Origin: Sphingomonas desiccabilis
GTDB lineage: Bacteria; Pseudomonadota; Alphaproteobacteria; Sphingomonadales; Sphingomonadaceae
NCBI RefSeq assembly: GCF_004135605.1
Contig: NZ_SDPT01000001.1
Location: 806,001-870,000, forward strand
Length of the DNA: 64,000 nucleotides
Direction of reading: 5' to 3'
Shown here: positions 16,168 to 23,955 of the stretch, piece after piece
Position numbering within the stretch: the first letter of the stretch is position 1
Layout of the letters: each line of letters opens with the position of its first letter
Translations under genes and position numbers: made by a program
The notes under the pieces: generated by a model
Database searches by the model: none
Told to the model about the DNA's origin: nothing
The model's input: only the letters and a program-made list of their open reading frames with translations

Positions 16168-16376
16168 CCGTCCTCGCTGACCACCTGGACGCTCAAGCCC
16201 AAGTGCTCCGCAACATGGCGGCCAACGTGATGCTCACCGGACAGCCGGTCGATGTGCCGTGGCCTTTCGCTGACGGCGGTAACCGCACGCTCCACCAACT
16301 GACATCCCTGGACCTGCTCGCCGACGCCGAGGCCTTTGAGGCCGACGCAGTCAAGCTCCGCACGCTCTACCATTGA
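16164..16376 (+). CDS. Small helical phage protein
   Basis: 70 residues from the GTG in a GTGA overlap with the previous stop, preferred over the GTG nine bases upstream. Predicted all-helical. Function unknown. Confidence 0.55.
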   Translation: MTVLADHLDAQAQVLRNMAANVMLTGQPVDVPWPFADGGNRTLHQLTSLDLLADAEAFEADAVKLRTLYH

Positions 16377-16384
16377 GGTTTCCC

Positions 16385-16579
16385 ATGCCTGAACTGAACA
16401 CGACCAATTCCGTCGAGGTCTTCGACGAGGACAGCTACGACTCCCTGACCGTGGTGGACATGGGCGACGGCATCCTGGCGCTCAACCAGATGGGTGAGGA
16501 CGGCCAGTCCCACGACGTCATCCTCGGGCCCTCCCAGTCCCGGAAGCTGGCGGACCTGCTCAAGCGGGTGCTGGCCTGA
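16385..16579 (+). CDS. Small acidic phage protein
   Basis: 64 residues, acidic start, then VDMGDGILALNQ and a C-terminal helix RKLADLLKRVL. Its second half faintly resembles the minus-strand protein at 18351..18530. It ends in a one-base overlap with the kinase gene. Function unknown. Confidence 0.6.
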   Translation: MPELNTTNSVEVFDEDSYDSLTVVDMGDGILALNQMGEDGQSHDVILGPSQSRKLADLLKRVLA

Positions 16580-17256
16580 TGATCGACCACGGCTTCCGCT
16601 ATGAACAGCGCTCACTGAGCCGCCACGGCAATCCCTCCGGCCCTCCCGAGGGCCCCCGTGGTCTCGTGCAGCCCGGCATCCTGATCGCCCTCACGTCCCC
16701 CGCCATGCTCTCGGGCAAGTCGGAGGTCGCGAAGGTCCTGATGGGCCGCGGCTTCGAGCCGTTGAAGTTCGCCGGCACCCTGAAGGCCATGACCCGCACG
16801 TTCCTGGAACACGGCCTGGGCATCGTCGACCCCTACTTGATGGAACGCATGGTCGAGGGTGACCTGAAGCAGGCACCGATCGAGGGTCTGGGCGAAATCA
16901 CCACGCGGCACCTGATGCAGACGCTCGGGACCGAATGGCGCCTAACCGTCCGGGAGGACCTCTGGTCCCGCATGATCCAGGTTAAGGCCGCAGCCATGCT
17001 CGCTAAGGGCATCTCGGTCGTGATCGACGACATGCGGTTTCCGGTGGAGCTGGAGGCCATACAGGCGATCGGCGGCCATGCGATCCGCGTCGTCCGCCCT
17101 GGCGTTGCTCCGGTCAACGGGCACTCCAGCGAGGGCCTGCTCGACGCCTGCGAGATGCCGACGATCCTGAACGACTCCACGCTGGAGGTTCTCCGCGCCC
17201 GCACCCTGGGCGTGCTCGATAGCCTCCGGGCCCCGGCAGTGCCCACGCGGCACTAA
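16579..17256 (+). CDS. Deoxynucleoside monophosphate kinase-like protein
   Basis: 225 residues. After a disordered start of about 33 residues comes a P-loop-type segment (LTSPAMLSGKSEVAK, about 38-52). Then comes the hallmark of phage dNMP kinases: LMQTLGTEWRLTVREDLW (about 112-129), followed by VVIDDMRFPVE. This type phosphorylates dNMPs for phage DNA synthesis, which fits the operon. Confidence 0.8.
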   Translation: MIDHGFRYEQRSLSRHGNPSGPPEGPRGLVQPGILIALTSPAMLSGKSEVAKVLMGRGFEPLKFAGTLKAMTRTFLEHGLGIVDPYLMERMVEGDLKQAPIEGLGEITTRHLMQTLGTEWRLTVREDLWSRMIQVKAAAMLAKGISVVIDDMRFPVELEAIQAIGGHAIRVVRPGVAPVNGHSSEGLLDACEMPTILNDSTLEVLRARTLGVLDSLRAPAVPTRH

Positions 17257-17552
17257 TGGCGGCCTGGGGGACCCCGCAGGAGGTCGAGAGGCGCCGCCGC
17301 ATTCGTGTGGCCGTCTGGGCGTATGCCTACGAGGTCCTCGACGTCTCCCTGGTGTCCGACGAGGTCTTTGATCGCGAGTGCAAGCTCGTCGACCCGAAGG
17401 TCTCGACGGGCAACCGGCGCCTCGACGCCTTCTTCCGCAAACACTTCGCCGACTACACCGGCCAGTGGGTCCACAAGCACCCGGACCTTCCTCGGCTGGC
17501 TCAACTAACCCGTGCCGTCATAGACGGCTTCAAACCGAAAGCATCACCATGA
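17256..17552 (+). CDS. Conserved phage hypothetical protein
   Basis: 98 residues, starting at the last base of the kinase gene. The pattern YAYEVLDVSLVSDEVFDREC loosely recalls the N-terminal segment of NAD-dependent DNA ligases (YYxxDxPxxSDxEYD) but the catalytic domain is absent. Function unknown. Confidence 0.6.
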   Translation: MAAWGTPQEVERRRRIRVAVWAYAYEVLDVSLVSDEVFDRECKLVDPKVSTGNRRLDAFFRKHFADYTGQWVHKHPDLPRLAQLTRAVIDGFKPKASP

Positions 17553-18016
17553 AGAACTTCAACCGGGGCCTCTTGGTCCTGATCGCTGCCGCTTGCCTCG
17601 TTGCCGCCGCCGGTCCGCTGCTGGCCCTCGGCCTCCTGGTGGGCGCGGCTTCCGGCCTCTTCGCGTTCGCCGTCTCGGCCTGGGCGCTCGTGCTGCTGAT
17701 CGAGGATCGGTGCAAGTTCGGCCGCACCGGCTACAGCTACTGGGACGCGCACGACGATGCGTTCGACGATGTCTCGGCCGCGACGCGGAACGCCGTCACG
17801 AAGGTTGCCCGCAACCTGAGCCCCTCGGCCCTCAAGGCCCGCTTCAAGGCCGCGCTGCCGATCCTCACCGGCCGGGCCAAGCTCGTCGTCGCTCTGGGCA
17901 TCCTTCCGTTCGCGATCGTCTACTGGACGATCCTCGACGGCGCCCGCTCGGTCCGCCGTGACCTTCAGGGCCTGGGCAGCGACATCGCCACCGTCTGGAA
18001 GACCGGCCGCCTCTAA
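17549..18016 (+). CDS. Membrane protein closing the middle operon
   Basis: 155 residues with an ATGA overlap. Two N-terminal membrane helices (about 7-52) and one near 112-128. Just before a strong terminator, so probably the last gene of the middle operon. Could affect lysis or the envelope; no family recognised. Confidence 0.65.
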   Translation: MKNFNRGLLVLIAAACLVAAAGPLLALGLLVGAASGLFAFAVSAWALVLLIEDRCKFGRTGYSYWDAHDDAFDDVSAATRNAVTKVARNLSPSALKARFKAALPILTGRAKLVVALGILPFAIVYWTILDGARSVRRDLQGLGSDIATVWKTGRL

Positions 18017-18025
18017 CCCGTGTAC

Positions 18026-18063
18026 ACCCCCTGGTTCCTTCGTGGAGCTGGGGGGTATTTTTT
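18026..18063 (+). terminator. Middle-operon terminator
   Basis: ACCCCC (18026-18031) pairs with GGGGGT across an inner TTCC/GGAG element, followed by ATTTTTT. A GTGTACAC palindrome (18020-18027) directly precedes and slightly overlaps the stem. It separates the rightward replication operon from the leftward accessory block. Confidence 0.7.
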
Positions 18064-18233
18064 CACCTGTCGGGGTCTTCGGGAGCATCGCCGGGGAAGC
18101 GCCAAGCCCAATCGCTCGGACGCTGCTTCGTCTCCTTCTTGTCTGCCAAGCGCTTCCAGCCCTTCTCGGCGTTCCAGGCCCACACAGCGCCGAGCGCCAG
18201 AAGGCCTACAGTTACCCACCCCCACCAAGGCAT
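18063..18233 (-). CDS. Small single-pass membrane protein
   Basis: 56 residues: MPWWGWVTVGLLALGAVWAW is the membrane helix, followed by a basic cytoplasmic tail. The start at 18233 has CAGGAGAG upstream and is preferred over longer frames. Last gene of the leftward block. Confidence 0.55.
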   Translation of the reverse strand: MPWWGWVTVGLLALGAVWAWNAEKGWKRLADKKETKQRPSDWAWRFPGDAPEDPDR

Positions 18234-18350
18234 CGCGCTCTCCTGAGTCTCCCAGGGCCGTTTGGGGCCATCCAGGACCGCAGGCAAGAGATAGGGGCCG
18301 GAAGGCAACCCCTCCGACCCCTCTCTGTCGCCTGTCGATCCGCGCGGCGC

Positions 18351-18530
18351 CTAGCAGGCGTCCAGCATCCTCGCGAGATCGTCCCTGCTCAGCGTGACCG
18401 ACTGGGGCGCCCCGTCGAGCGTCTGGAACAGGACGAACATGCCGTCCCCCATGTTCTCTGCATGTCCGTCGTCCAGGGCCACACGAAGGCTAAGACCCAC
18501 TGCTTCCACGCTATCCTTGTCCACGTTCAC
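18351..18530 (-). CDS. Small protein resembling the 16385 gene product
   Basis: 59 residues from GTG with GGGAG upstream, ending TAG. The core NMGDGMFVLFQTLDG and SRDDLARMLDAC are laid out like the second half of the small protein at 16385..16579 (MGDGILALNQ, then a helix). Function unknown. Confidence 0.5.
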   Translation of the reverse strand: MNVDKDSVEAVGLSLRVALDDGHAENMGDGMFVLFQTLDGAPQSVTLSRDDLARMLDAC

Positions 18531-18989
18531 CCGTTACTCCCACGCGCCGAGTCACCATCTGTTCCTGATACGTTCTTGTACCTCAATCGAAGGAAGTAGG
18601 AAAACTCCTACGACCTGGAATTTCGTAAGACATTGAGAACGCTAGAAAGAAAGTGCCGACATCCACACGACAATGGCCCGTTTCTCCGGTCGGGCCGTTA
18701 GCCGGGGGGTGGAAACCTGCTGAACAGACAGGTCGACGGTTTTTAAGCGCAAGCGCTCTGGACATGGCGCGTCGCCCCCGGCTACTCGAAAGCCGAAGTC
18801 GCCACGCGCCGCCAAGCGTCGGGCCAGGGGAGGGCAAGCCTCCTCAGCAGCGCCCGCGCCAACGGGCCGCCTGCCTATGTTCAGTCCGGGTTTCCACACC
18901 CACGGACGCACATGCCACAGACCGATTCGGGGCGCTAGGGGCTTGAAATCCCTAGCGTACGATCGGCTGTGACCTGTGGCCCGCACGAC
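18531..18989. other. Intergenic stretch with two hairpins
   Basis: About 460 bases with no convincing gene; the open frames here lack ribosome sites and composition typical of coding. It contains GTAGGA-AAAC-TCCTAC (18596-18611) in an AT-richer patch, which could serve the leftward gene at 18530. It also contains a perfect eight-pair hairpin CGCTAGGG / CCCTAGCG with a nine-base loop (18933-18957), 33 bases beyond the end of the next leftward gene. Confidence 0.5.
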
Positions 18990-19154
18990 TCAGTTCCCCA
19001 CCAGTCCCGCCTGGGCCCGCTGCTCTTCGGAGAGCCACAGGCCGCGCTCCCTCAGCTCCGCGAGGCAGGCTTCCTGGTCCGCTCCGCGCTGGTGGATGCA
19101 CCGCAGGACGAGCTGCCAGTCCTTGAGGCGCTCCGGGGGCACGAGGGGGCTCAT
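18990..19154 (-). CDS. 54-residue protein downstream of the SprT-like gene
   Basis: Starts MSPLVPPERLKDW at the ATGA overlap with the SprT-like gene; helical and charged. The overlap fixes the start. Function unknown. Confidence 0.6.
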   Translation of the reverse strand: MSPLVPPERLKDWQLVLRCIHQRGADQEACLAELRERGLWLSEEQRAQAGLVGN

Positions 19155-20038
19155 GCGGCCTGCTCCAGCGTGCCCTCGCAGGCATCGTCGGGGCACCGCA
19201 GGGTCCGGCCCTCCAGGTGCTTTGCAGTCACCCGCGCGGTCCAGTCGCACATCGAGCAGCAGACCTTGAGGTAGCGGGTCGTCTGGGTCTTCTTGCCGCC
19301 GGCCAGGAGCATCCCCGCGTTCAAGCCGGCACCAGGGAAGGGCCCGAGGGCCTCGACGATCGGCAGGGCCCAGGAGCGCCAGCCCTCGCCGGCTACCGTG
19401 GCAGTCGCTTTGCCCTCCAAGCCCAGGCGCTTCATCACGCGGCGGAAGGTTGGCCCGTGGCCCTCCTCGGTCCCGAGGGCGGCATGAATTAGCTCATGGG
19501 TCAGGACGTCGGCCACGCGGGCCGGATCGGCCTGGAGGCCCGGCACGATGAACACTTCGCTGACGCCGTCGTCGCTCGCCGAGGCGTTCCAGCACTCGCC
19601 GATGACCTTGGAGCGGGCGCCCTTGGACGGGAAGCCGACCGAGACGCGGACCAGCTTGGGCAGCTCGGCCTCCGCCGCAGCGAAGACCGGGCGGGCGGCC
19701 TCAACGAAGGCCTTGAGCCAGCCCTCACGGGTCGCCTGGGCCCCGCGGGTCTCCATGATGGACATAAGGTCCGGCTTGGCCTCGACGGGCGCCGCGGGAG
19801 CCTTGGCCTTGCCGGTGGCGGCCATGAAGGCCTTGCGGTCGACCAGACGGACCTCGACGACCTCCAGGTTCGCGGTGCTCGTGCGCTGGAGGTTCTCCCA
19901 GGCCCGCGAAACAGACGTGCTGAAGGTCGCCCAGGCGCCGGTCTCGATGTTCGCTATGGCGACCGTGAAGTCGTCGCGGGTGCTCGTGCGGCTCACGGTG
20001 GCGCCCTGCGAGGTCTTTCCGAGGTAGTAGTGCGGCAT
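19151..20038 (-). CDS. SprT-like zinc metallopeptidase-domain protein
   Basis: 295 residues. The HExxH motif is TH-ELIHAALG (His181, Glu182, His185), with a further histidine in EEGHGPTF about twelve residues on. The C-terminal zinc ribbon has Cys pairs (CCSMCDW and CPDDAC), the SprT layout. Residues 1-75 form a separate domain. Cellular SPRTN-type enzymes cleave DNA-protein crosslinks; phage versions are widespread without a settled role. Central gene of a tightly coupled leftward operon. Confidence 0.82.
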   Translation of the reverse strand: MPHYYLGKTSQGATVSRTSTRDDFTVAIANIETGAWATFSTSVSRAWENLQRTSTANLEVVEVRLVDRKAFMAATGKAKAPAAPVEAKPDLMSIMETRGAQATREGWLKAFVEAARPVFAAAEAELPKLVRVSVGFPSKGARSKVIGECWNASASDDGVSEVFIVPGLQADPARVADVLTHELIHAALGTEEGHGPTFRRVMKRLGLEGKATATVAGEGWRSWALPIVEALGPFPGAGLNAGMLLAGGKKTQTTRYLKVCCSMCDWTARVTAKHLEGRTLRCPDDACEGTLEQAA

Positions 20039-20041
20039 GGC

Positions 20042-20122
20042 TCAGCGGGCCTCCCGGATGGTGCTGACGATGGCGAGGACGGAGGTCAGGGCGACCCCTG
20101 CGAAGACGAGAGCGGTGTTCAC
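20042..20122 (-). CDS. 26-residue membrane micro-protein
   Basis: A GTG start in a GTGA overlap with the previous stop, coding a single hydrophobic helix (TALVFAGVALTSVLAIVSTI) with a charged REAR end. Its stop lies three bases before the SprT-like start. Coupling on both sides argues that it is real although very short. Confidence 0.5.
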   Translation of the reverse strand: MNTALVFAGVALTSVLAIVSTIREAR

Positions 20123-20355
20123 GCGGACACCTGAAGGCCGGCGTCCATGGCGCCCCCGAGCAGCGTATCCACCAGCCGGGGCTCGCAGGCGAACCCTTGG
20201 CCCATCCATGCCCAGCTAGGCACCTCGACGGCCTCGTCGACCCAGTCGCGGGCTGCCGGCGTGAGGAGGTTGATAAGGGCCAGCGTGCCGCACTTGGTGA
20301 CGATGAGGTCCGGCGAGGGGGCGGGGAGGCTGTCGAAGAGAGCTGCAAGGTTCAT
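20119..20355 (-). CDS. Small phage protein, first gene of the SprT operon
   Basis: 78 residues from ATG 20355, which has GGAAAC upstream; a GTG twelve bases earlier is the alternative. No recognised domain. An operator-like dyad lies 22 bases upstream. Confidence 0.6.
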   Translation of the reverse strand: MNLAALFDSLPAPSPDLIVTKCGTLALINLLTPAARDWVDEAVEVPSWAWMGQGFACEPRLVDTLLGGAMDAGLQVSA

Positions 20356-20376
20356 GGTCGTTTCCACTTGAGAGAC

Positions 20377-20397
20377 GGTCTGGGATTGCAGACCTTT
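20377..20397. promoter_or_regulatory. Operator-like site before the SprT operon
   Basis: On the minus strand it starts GTCTGCAATCCCAGACC (20393 downward) followed by GTCT: the same GTCTGCAAT, spacer, AGAC, GTCT layout as at 2289 and 20840. On the plus strand it is an inverted repeat GGTCTG-N6-CAGACC (20377-20394). Confidence 0.55.
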
Positions 20398-20418
20398 AGG
20401 GCAAATGAAGGGAGGGGC

Positions 20419-20568
20419 TCAGCGGCCCCGGTGCTCGGGGAGGAGGATGTCGCCGGCCTCCAGCAGCTCGACGAGCCGGGCGGTCCACTTGCGGGCCTCC
20501 TCGGGCTTGCCGCACTCGGTGTAGGCCTGAGCCTTGGCGAGCGCCTGGGCGATGCCTTTGCGGTCCAT
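20419..20568 (-). CDS. 49-residue helical protein
   Basis: MDRKGIAQALAKAQAYTECG followed by KPEEARKWTARLVELLE: a helix-loop-helix resembling half a TPR unit. The start overlaps the stop of the upstream gene (TGATG). Function unknown. Confidence 0.55.
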   Translation of the reverse strand: MDRKGIAQALAKAQAYTECGKPEEARKWTARLVELLEAGDILLPEHRGR

Positions 20569-20801
20569 CAGCGTACCTCCAGGCCGAAGGCTGCTAGGGC
20601 ACGCTCGGCTGCCTCCAGGGGGTCGGGGGTGCGCCAAAACCCACCCTGATGCGTGATCGTGTGGTCCTTCTCGATCCAGCCGTAGACTTCCGGGACGCTG
20701 GTCCCCTGGATGAGGAAGCGGAAGGCGCCGAGGCTGCCCAGGGCTACCTCGCCAGACCGATCGGTGTACTTCGTGACCTCCAGAGTGTGCTTGTGGGCCA
20801 T
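20568..20801 (-). CDS. Small phage protein, first gene of the leftward block
   Basis: 77 residues starting MAHKHTLEVTKYTD after GGAACC. It has a mixed fold and ends in a helix ERALAAFGLEV. It is the most upstream gene reading left from the divergent control region. Function unknown. Confidence 0.6.
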   Translation of the reverse strand: MAHKHTLEVTKYTDRSGEVALGSLGAFRFLIQGTSVPEVYGWIEKDHTITHQGGFWRTPDPLEAAERALAAFGLEVR

Positions 20802-20979
20802 GTTGCGGTTCCTTGGATTGTGCCCGTGGGCGGCGCCCCGTCTGCGATGTGAGACAGTCTCTACATGCGCTCCAGCGTGTACACAATCCCATAATGTCGC
20901 CAAACGCAGACTATCTGCGCGGCTCGTCGCAAGTTTGACTCTGTCCGACTCTGTGGCTGTCTCGTGGTACGCTAAGCCC
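20802..20979. promoter_or_regulatory. Divergent control region with two dyads
   Basis: Between the leftward block and a rightward small gene. Site 1 (20840-20861) is GTCTGCGATGTG then AGAC-A-GTCTC, including the perfect GAGACAGTCTC. Site 2 (20905-20919) is CGCAGA-CTA-TCTGCG. A GTGTACAC palindrome (20877-20884) lies between them. A TTGACT and the direct repeat GACTCTGT (20937, 20949) follow. It looks like the main switch of the accessory block. Confidence 0.55.
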
Positions 20980-21168
20980 ATGACGGACTCCGCCCCCGAT
21001 CCCGTGACGCTACGAATGGCTGCCCGGTTGCCCACGGCGAGGGCCAGCAGGCCGCGCTCGGTGGACCAAAGGGACGGTCTGGAACGGCTAGGCGCCGAGC
21101 GTGCCCTGAAGCAGCTCGCCAAGGACCTGGAGGCTACTGCGGATCATCTGGACCGGAAGGGCCGGTGA
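20980..21168 (+). CDS. Small rightward gene opposite the SprT block
   Basis: 62 residues starting MTDSAPDPVTLRMAARLPTA and ending in an amphipathic charged helix. The start is the only ATG near the divergent control region; no clear ribosome site is seen. Basic and possibly nucleic-acid binding, but no family recognised. Confidence 0.5.
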   Translation: MTDSAPDPVTLRMAARLPTARASRPRSVDQRDGLERLGAERALKQLAKDLEATADHLDRKGR

Positions 21169-21205
21169 GGGGGGCCGCTATTCCGCTAGGTAGGTGTGCG
21201 GCCGA

Positions 21206-22525
21206 TCAAGACGCCACCGGCTGCAGGTCAAACTCAAGGTCAGACTCATATCCCGCACCGGTTTCGTCCACCTGCTCGATGATGCTCTCCCAGGGCCATT
21301 TCGCTGTCGCGTATTGACGATAGAAGAAGAGCTGCTTGTCGACGACGAATACCTCGTCCTTCTGCTCGTCGTAAGAGAGAACAAGCCCGCGACCTTCCCC
21401 GTCGACCTGAAGCCCGTCGATCTTTAAGAGTATCTGCCGCAGGTTGGGTTTCTGTATTCTCGGCTCGCGTTGCGCGGCGAGGCGGTAGATTTGGTCTCGC
21501 GGGAAACCGCTGGAGAGGTCAGCGACAGACGCTTCCATCACAACTTTGAGCATATGTGCATAGATGCCCGTGGCATTCGTGCGCCTGCGAATCCCCGCAG
21601 CCACCCGAGCCGCAAAAGTTTGGTACTGCGCGTTGAGTTGGTCGGCGTATGCCATCGCTGCGCTCTCGTAGGCACCTTCATCGGAGATTTCCACGCGAGA
21701 CGGTTGGCGCCGTTCGACGCCTGCTTCGTCCAAAATCCCTAAAGCGAGTGTCTGCAGGATTCCAACCGTGCCATAAGAGTCATGGATCAGCCGGCCGCAT
21801 ATCTGCCTCGAAAAGGAGATGTTGAGTGCTTCTGAGCCTTGCTCCAGCACCGCTCTCAGGTCGTCTGCCGACCAAAAAATTGAGACCTCGCGCACCCGCC
21901 CCGTAAGGTCGGAATTAAGATGGAGAAGTAGATTGTTTTCGGACCAGATGCCGATGATAACTACGTAAGTACGATAATCCCATAGAGCCTTCAGATCGAA
22001 GGCGAAGGCTTTTCGTGCATCATGAGGCAGGTAGTGAAAGTCCTCGATTACGAGCCGCCGACCAGATTCGTTTATAATCTCGGAGACGAACCGTAGGTCG
22101 TCCAAGTCTCTGCCGACCGGTATGGACTTCGCGGATGTCTTTAACTCCCCTTCCAGCCCAAGCTTAACCGCAATCTTGCCCAGCAGTTTAACCGCAAACT
22201 CACCGGAGGCTTCAAGATTCGCTTTGAACCCTTTCTCGGATGTGCGCTCGGTGACTAGCTGAAGCCCGAGCTGAGCCAACGCATCGGTGTAGAGGTCGCG
22301 CACTCCCTTACCGAGCCGGCACTGGACCGTAATGGCGTCGGGGATGTTCTTTTTCCTAAGCCAGCTCTTCCCGCACTTCGATTCGCCACGAAGAGCGATG
22401 TGCGTATCGCGGCCCAGCAACTTCTCAATCCGCGCGTCCAGCCCGCCGCGGTTAACATACGAAGGCGTCAGGATTTCGGTCGTTACGCCGAAGACCTCCT
22501 GCGATTTATATTGCTGCTCGAACAT
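21206..22525 (-). CDS. P-loop (AAA/STAND-type) ATPase, candidate defence moron
   Basis: 439 residues. Walker A is GESKCGKS (47-54); Walker B is a hydrophobic strand with the acidic pair, LVIED (158-162). A helical middle is followed by a C-terminal region (from about 350) of mixed beta content that could sense or signal. Base composition is clearly more AT-rich than the surrounding phage. It stands alone, opposite to the virion genes. Single-gene ATPases in such phage positions are often anti-phage systems. That role is an inference; no effector domain is recognised. Confidence 0.75.
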   Translation of the reverse strand: MFEQQYKSQEVFGVTTEILTPSYVNRGGLDARIEKLLGRDTHIALRGESKCGKSWLRKKNIPDAITVQCRLGKGVRDLYTDALAQLGLQLVTERTSEKGFKANLEASGEFAVKLLGKIAVKLGLEGELKTSAKSIPVGRDLDDLRFVSEIINESGRRLVIEDFHYLPHDARKAFAFDLKALWDYRTYVVIIGIWSENNLLLHLNSDLTGRVREVSIFWSADDLRAVLEQGSEALNISFSRQICGRLIHDSYGTVGILQTLALGILDEAGVERRQPSRVEISDEGAYESAAMAYADQLNAQYQTFAARVAAGIRRRTNATGIYAHMLKVVMEASVADLSSGFPRDQIYRLAAQREPRIQKPNLRQILLKIDGLQVDGEGRGLVLSYDEQKDEVFVVDKQLFFYRQYATAKWPWESIIEQVDETGAGYESDLEFDLQPVAS

Positions 22526-22667
22526 CCCCAGCCCCCCAACGTCGCAAACGTGAGACTTACAGATTGCCGAGAGGGCGGCAAGGTGCGAGCGGCGAGGAAG
22601 GGGCGTGCTGGATCGGCTTGTTCATGGGGTGACGGAGAGGGGCGGCGGATTGAGTGTTGGAGCCGCT

Positions 22668-22964
22668 TCAGCACCTCAGTCGTCGCCGCAGTGCCCTCCA
22701 GGCCCCCTCATCCCGAGGGAATGGATCGGCGAGCGTAGCAGGCTGCGGTGTGGCACTCAGCCGCGGTCCTCGCTTCCCGCAGGTCCTACAGCGGATGTAG
22801 TGCCCTAGTGCCCCAAGCTGGGTGCTCCAGCCCTTCAGCATCGCATAGCGCCAGAAGCGGTTCGCATCGAAGACATGCTCTGCACCACACGAGCAGCGGA
22901 CCCGCAGGTTCGCACGGTGCTTCGTCAGGTCACTCAGGCTGTCCAGCCGGGTATTCGCGGACAC
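22668..22964 (-). CDS. Zinc-ribbon small protein
   Basis: 98 residues with two Cys pairs, CSCGAEH (about 24) and CRTCGKRG (about 59), forming a probable zinc ribbon, and a basic tail. It starts one base after the stop of the next gene, so the two are coupled. Pairs like this are familiar in sphingomonad accessory DNA; function unknown. Confidence 0.6.
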   Translation of the reverse strand: MSANTRLDSLSDLTKHRANLRVRCSCGAEHVFDANRFWRYAMLKGWSTQLGALGHYIRCRTCGKRGPRLSATPQPATLADPFPRDEGAWRALRRRLRC

Positions 22965-22965
22965 C

Positions 22966-23157
22966 TCAGAGCGGCAGCGGCATCTGCCGTGCGTCGTGGG
23001 CTCCCTGGGGACGCGCTATGGCGTCGAGGATCGTCTCGGCCAGCTCGGCTGCCGCTTGTTCCCGTAGGCGCTGAGAGGGCGCTGTGAGGCCCATACGGGC
23101 CCATCCTGGTGCCTGGAGGAGGGTCTGGGCGAGGCTGGAGGAGTCGGGGTTCGTCAT
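22966..23157 (-). CDS. DUF6771-like small protein
   Basis: 63 residues from ATG 23157 (MTNPDSSSLAQTLLQ), with the pattern APGWARMGLTAPSQRLREQAAAELA that I associate with DUF6771. A longer frame exists but its N-terminus looks non-coding. Directly upstream of the zinc-ribbon gene. Function unknown. Confidence 0.55.
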   Translation of the reverse strand: MTNPDSSSLAQTLLQAPGWARMGLTAPSQRLREQAAAELAETILDAIARPQGAHDARQMPLPL

Positions 23158-23291
23158 GCCCGGTGTTCTCGTCTTGTTCTCCGATTCGTGCAAGCGGGTT
23201 TGTGGGGCGCCTGGGGGAATGCGGGGGACGTTGAGGGCCGGCGAGGGTGCAAAAAGCCGGACGGCAGCTAACGCCCAGTTCCGGACATCCA

Positions 23292-23771
23292 TCAACTAAG
23301 CGGTTCGTGTGCCTTTTCGCAGGCGGCCAAGGCGTCGCGGGCGAGCTGGTCCAGCCACACGTCATCCGATGGCTCAGTCCAAGGCCGGAGCACCTCCACC
23401 AGAAGGGGATCAGCGATCAACTCGGCGGCCTCGAACACGGCCATGCTCGCCTGTTCGCCAGATAGTGCGTCCAAAGCGAGTGGCAGCGCTAGCTTCCGAT
23501 CGCGCTTGGCGATCCCGAGCAGCGCCTCCGCTCTTACGACATCATTTTCATCGTTGGCGGCTGACAGCAGTGCCTCGCGGATTTCGGGCGTATCGGCATC
23601 TTCTGATGCCAAAAGCATCGTCGCCCAGTCGCGGTTAGACAGGTCACCGTCCCGCGTCATCGCGATTAGCTTCCGCATGTTCCCATTGGCGAAGGCTGAG
23701 CCGGAAAGCGGTACCTCCTCAGCGATCACCGCCTTCAAAAAGTCAGAAGTGGGCTCATAGCGGTCGGTCAT
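23292..23771 (-). CDS. HEAT-repeat-like protein
   Basis: 159 residues, acidic, with repeated helix pairs of about 30 residues (NRDWATMLLASEDADTPEIREALLSAAND, NDVVRAEALLGIAKRDRKLALPLALDAL). This is typical of HEAT-type proteins that bind other proteins. It stands alone next to the ATPase block. Possible immunity or inhibitor function is speculation. Confidence 0.65.
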   Translation of the reverse strand: MTDRYEPTSDFLKAVIAEEVPLSGSAFANGNMRKLIAMTRDGDLSNRDWATMLLASEDADTPEIREALLSAANDENDVVRAEALLGIAKRDRKLALPLALDALSGEQASMAVFEAAELIADPLLVEVLRPWTEPSDDVWLDQLARDALAACEKAHEPLS

Positions 23772-23955
23772 CAGCGTAAGCTATCACCAACGCCGCACGG
23801 CAGCTATCCACCTACTTTCGGCCGTCCGCCCCTCGTGCTCGTCAGTGCCCGATCGTCCCTGGTTGTGCCTGAATGTCCCGGTGAGGGCCGGCGAGGGCCT
23901 GTCTAATCCTTCGGTGCTCCGAGGACCGATCCGCTCTCCCCGCACGTTGAGGGGC

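Noticed and set aside
17256..17552. NAD-dependent DNA ligase
   Set aside because: Only a loose resemblance to the N-terminal segment; the adenylation domain and the KxDG lysine are absent.
18642..18986. Overlapping open frames on both strands between 18.6 and 19.0 kb
   Set aside because: Low complexity, Arg/Pro-rich translations, no ribosome sites and no operon overlap; probably not genes.
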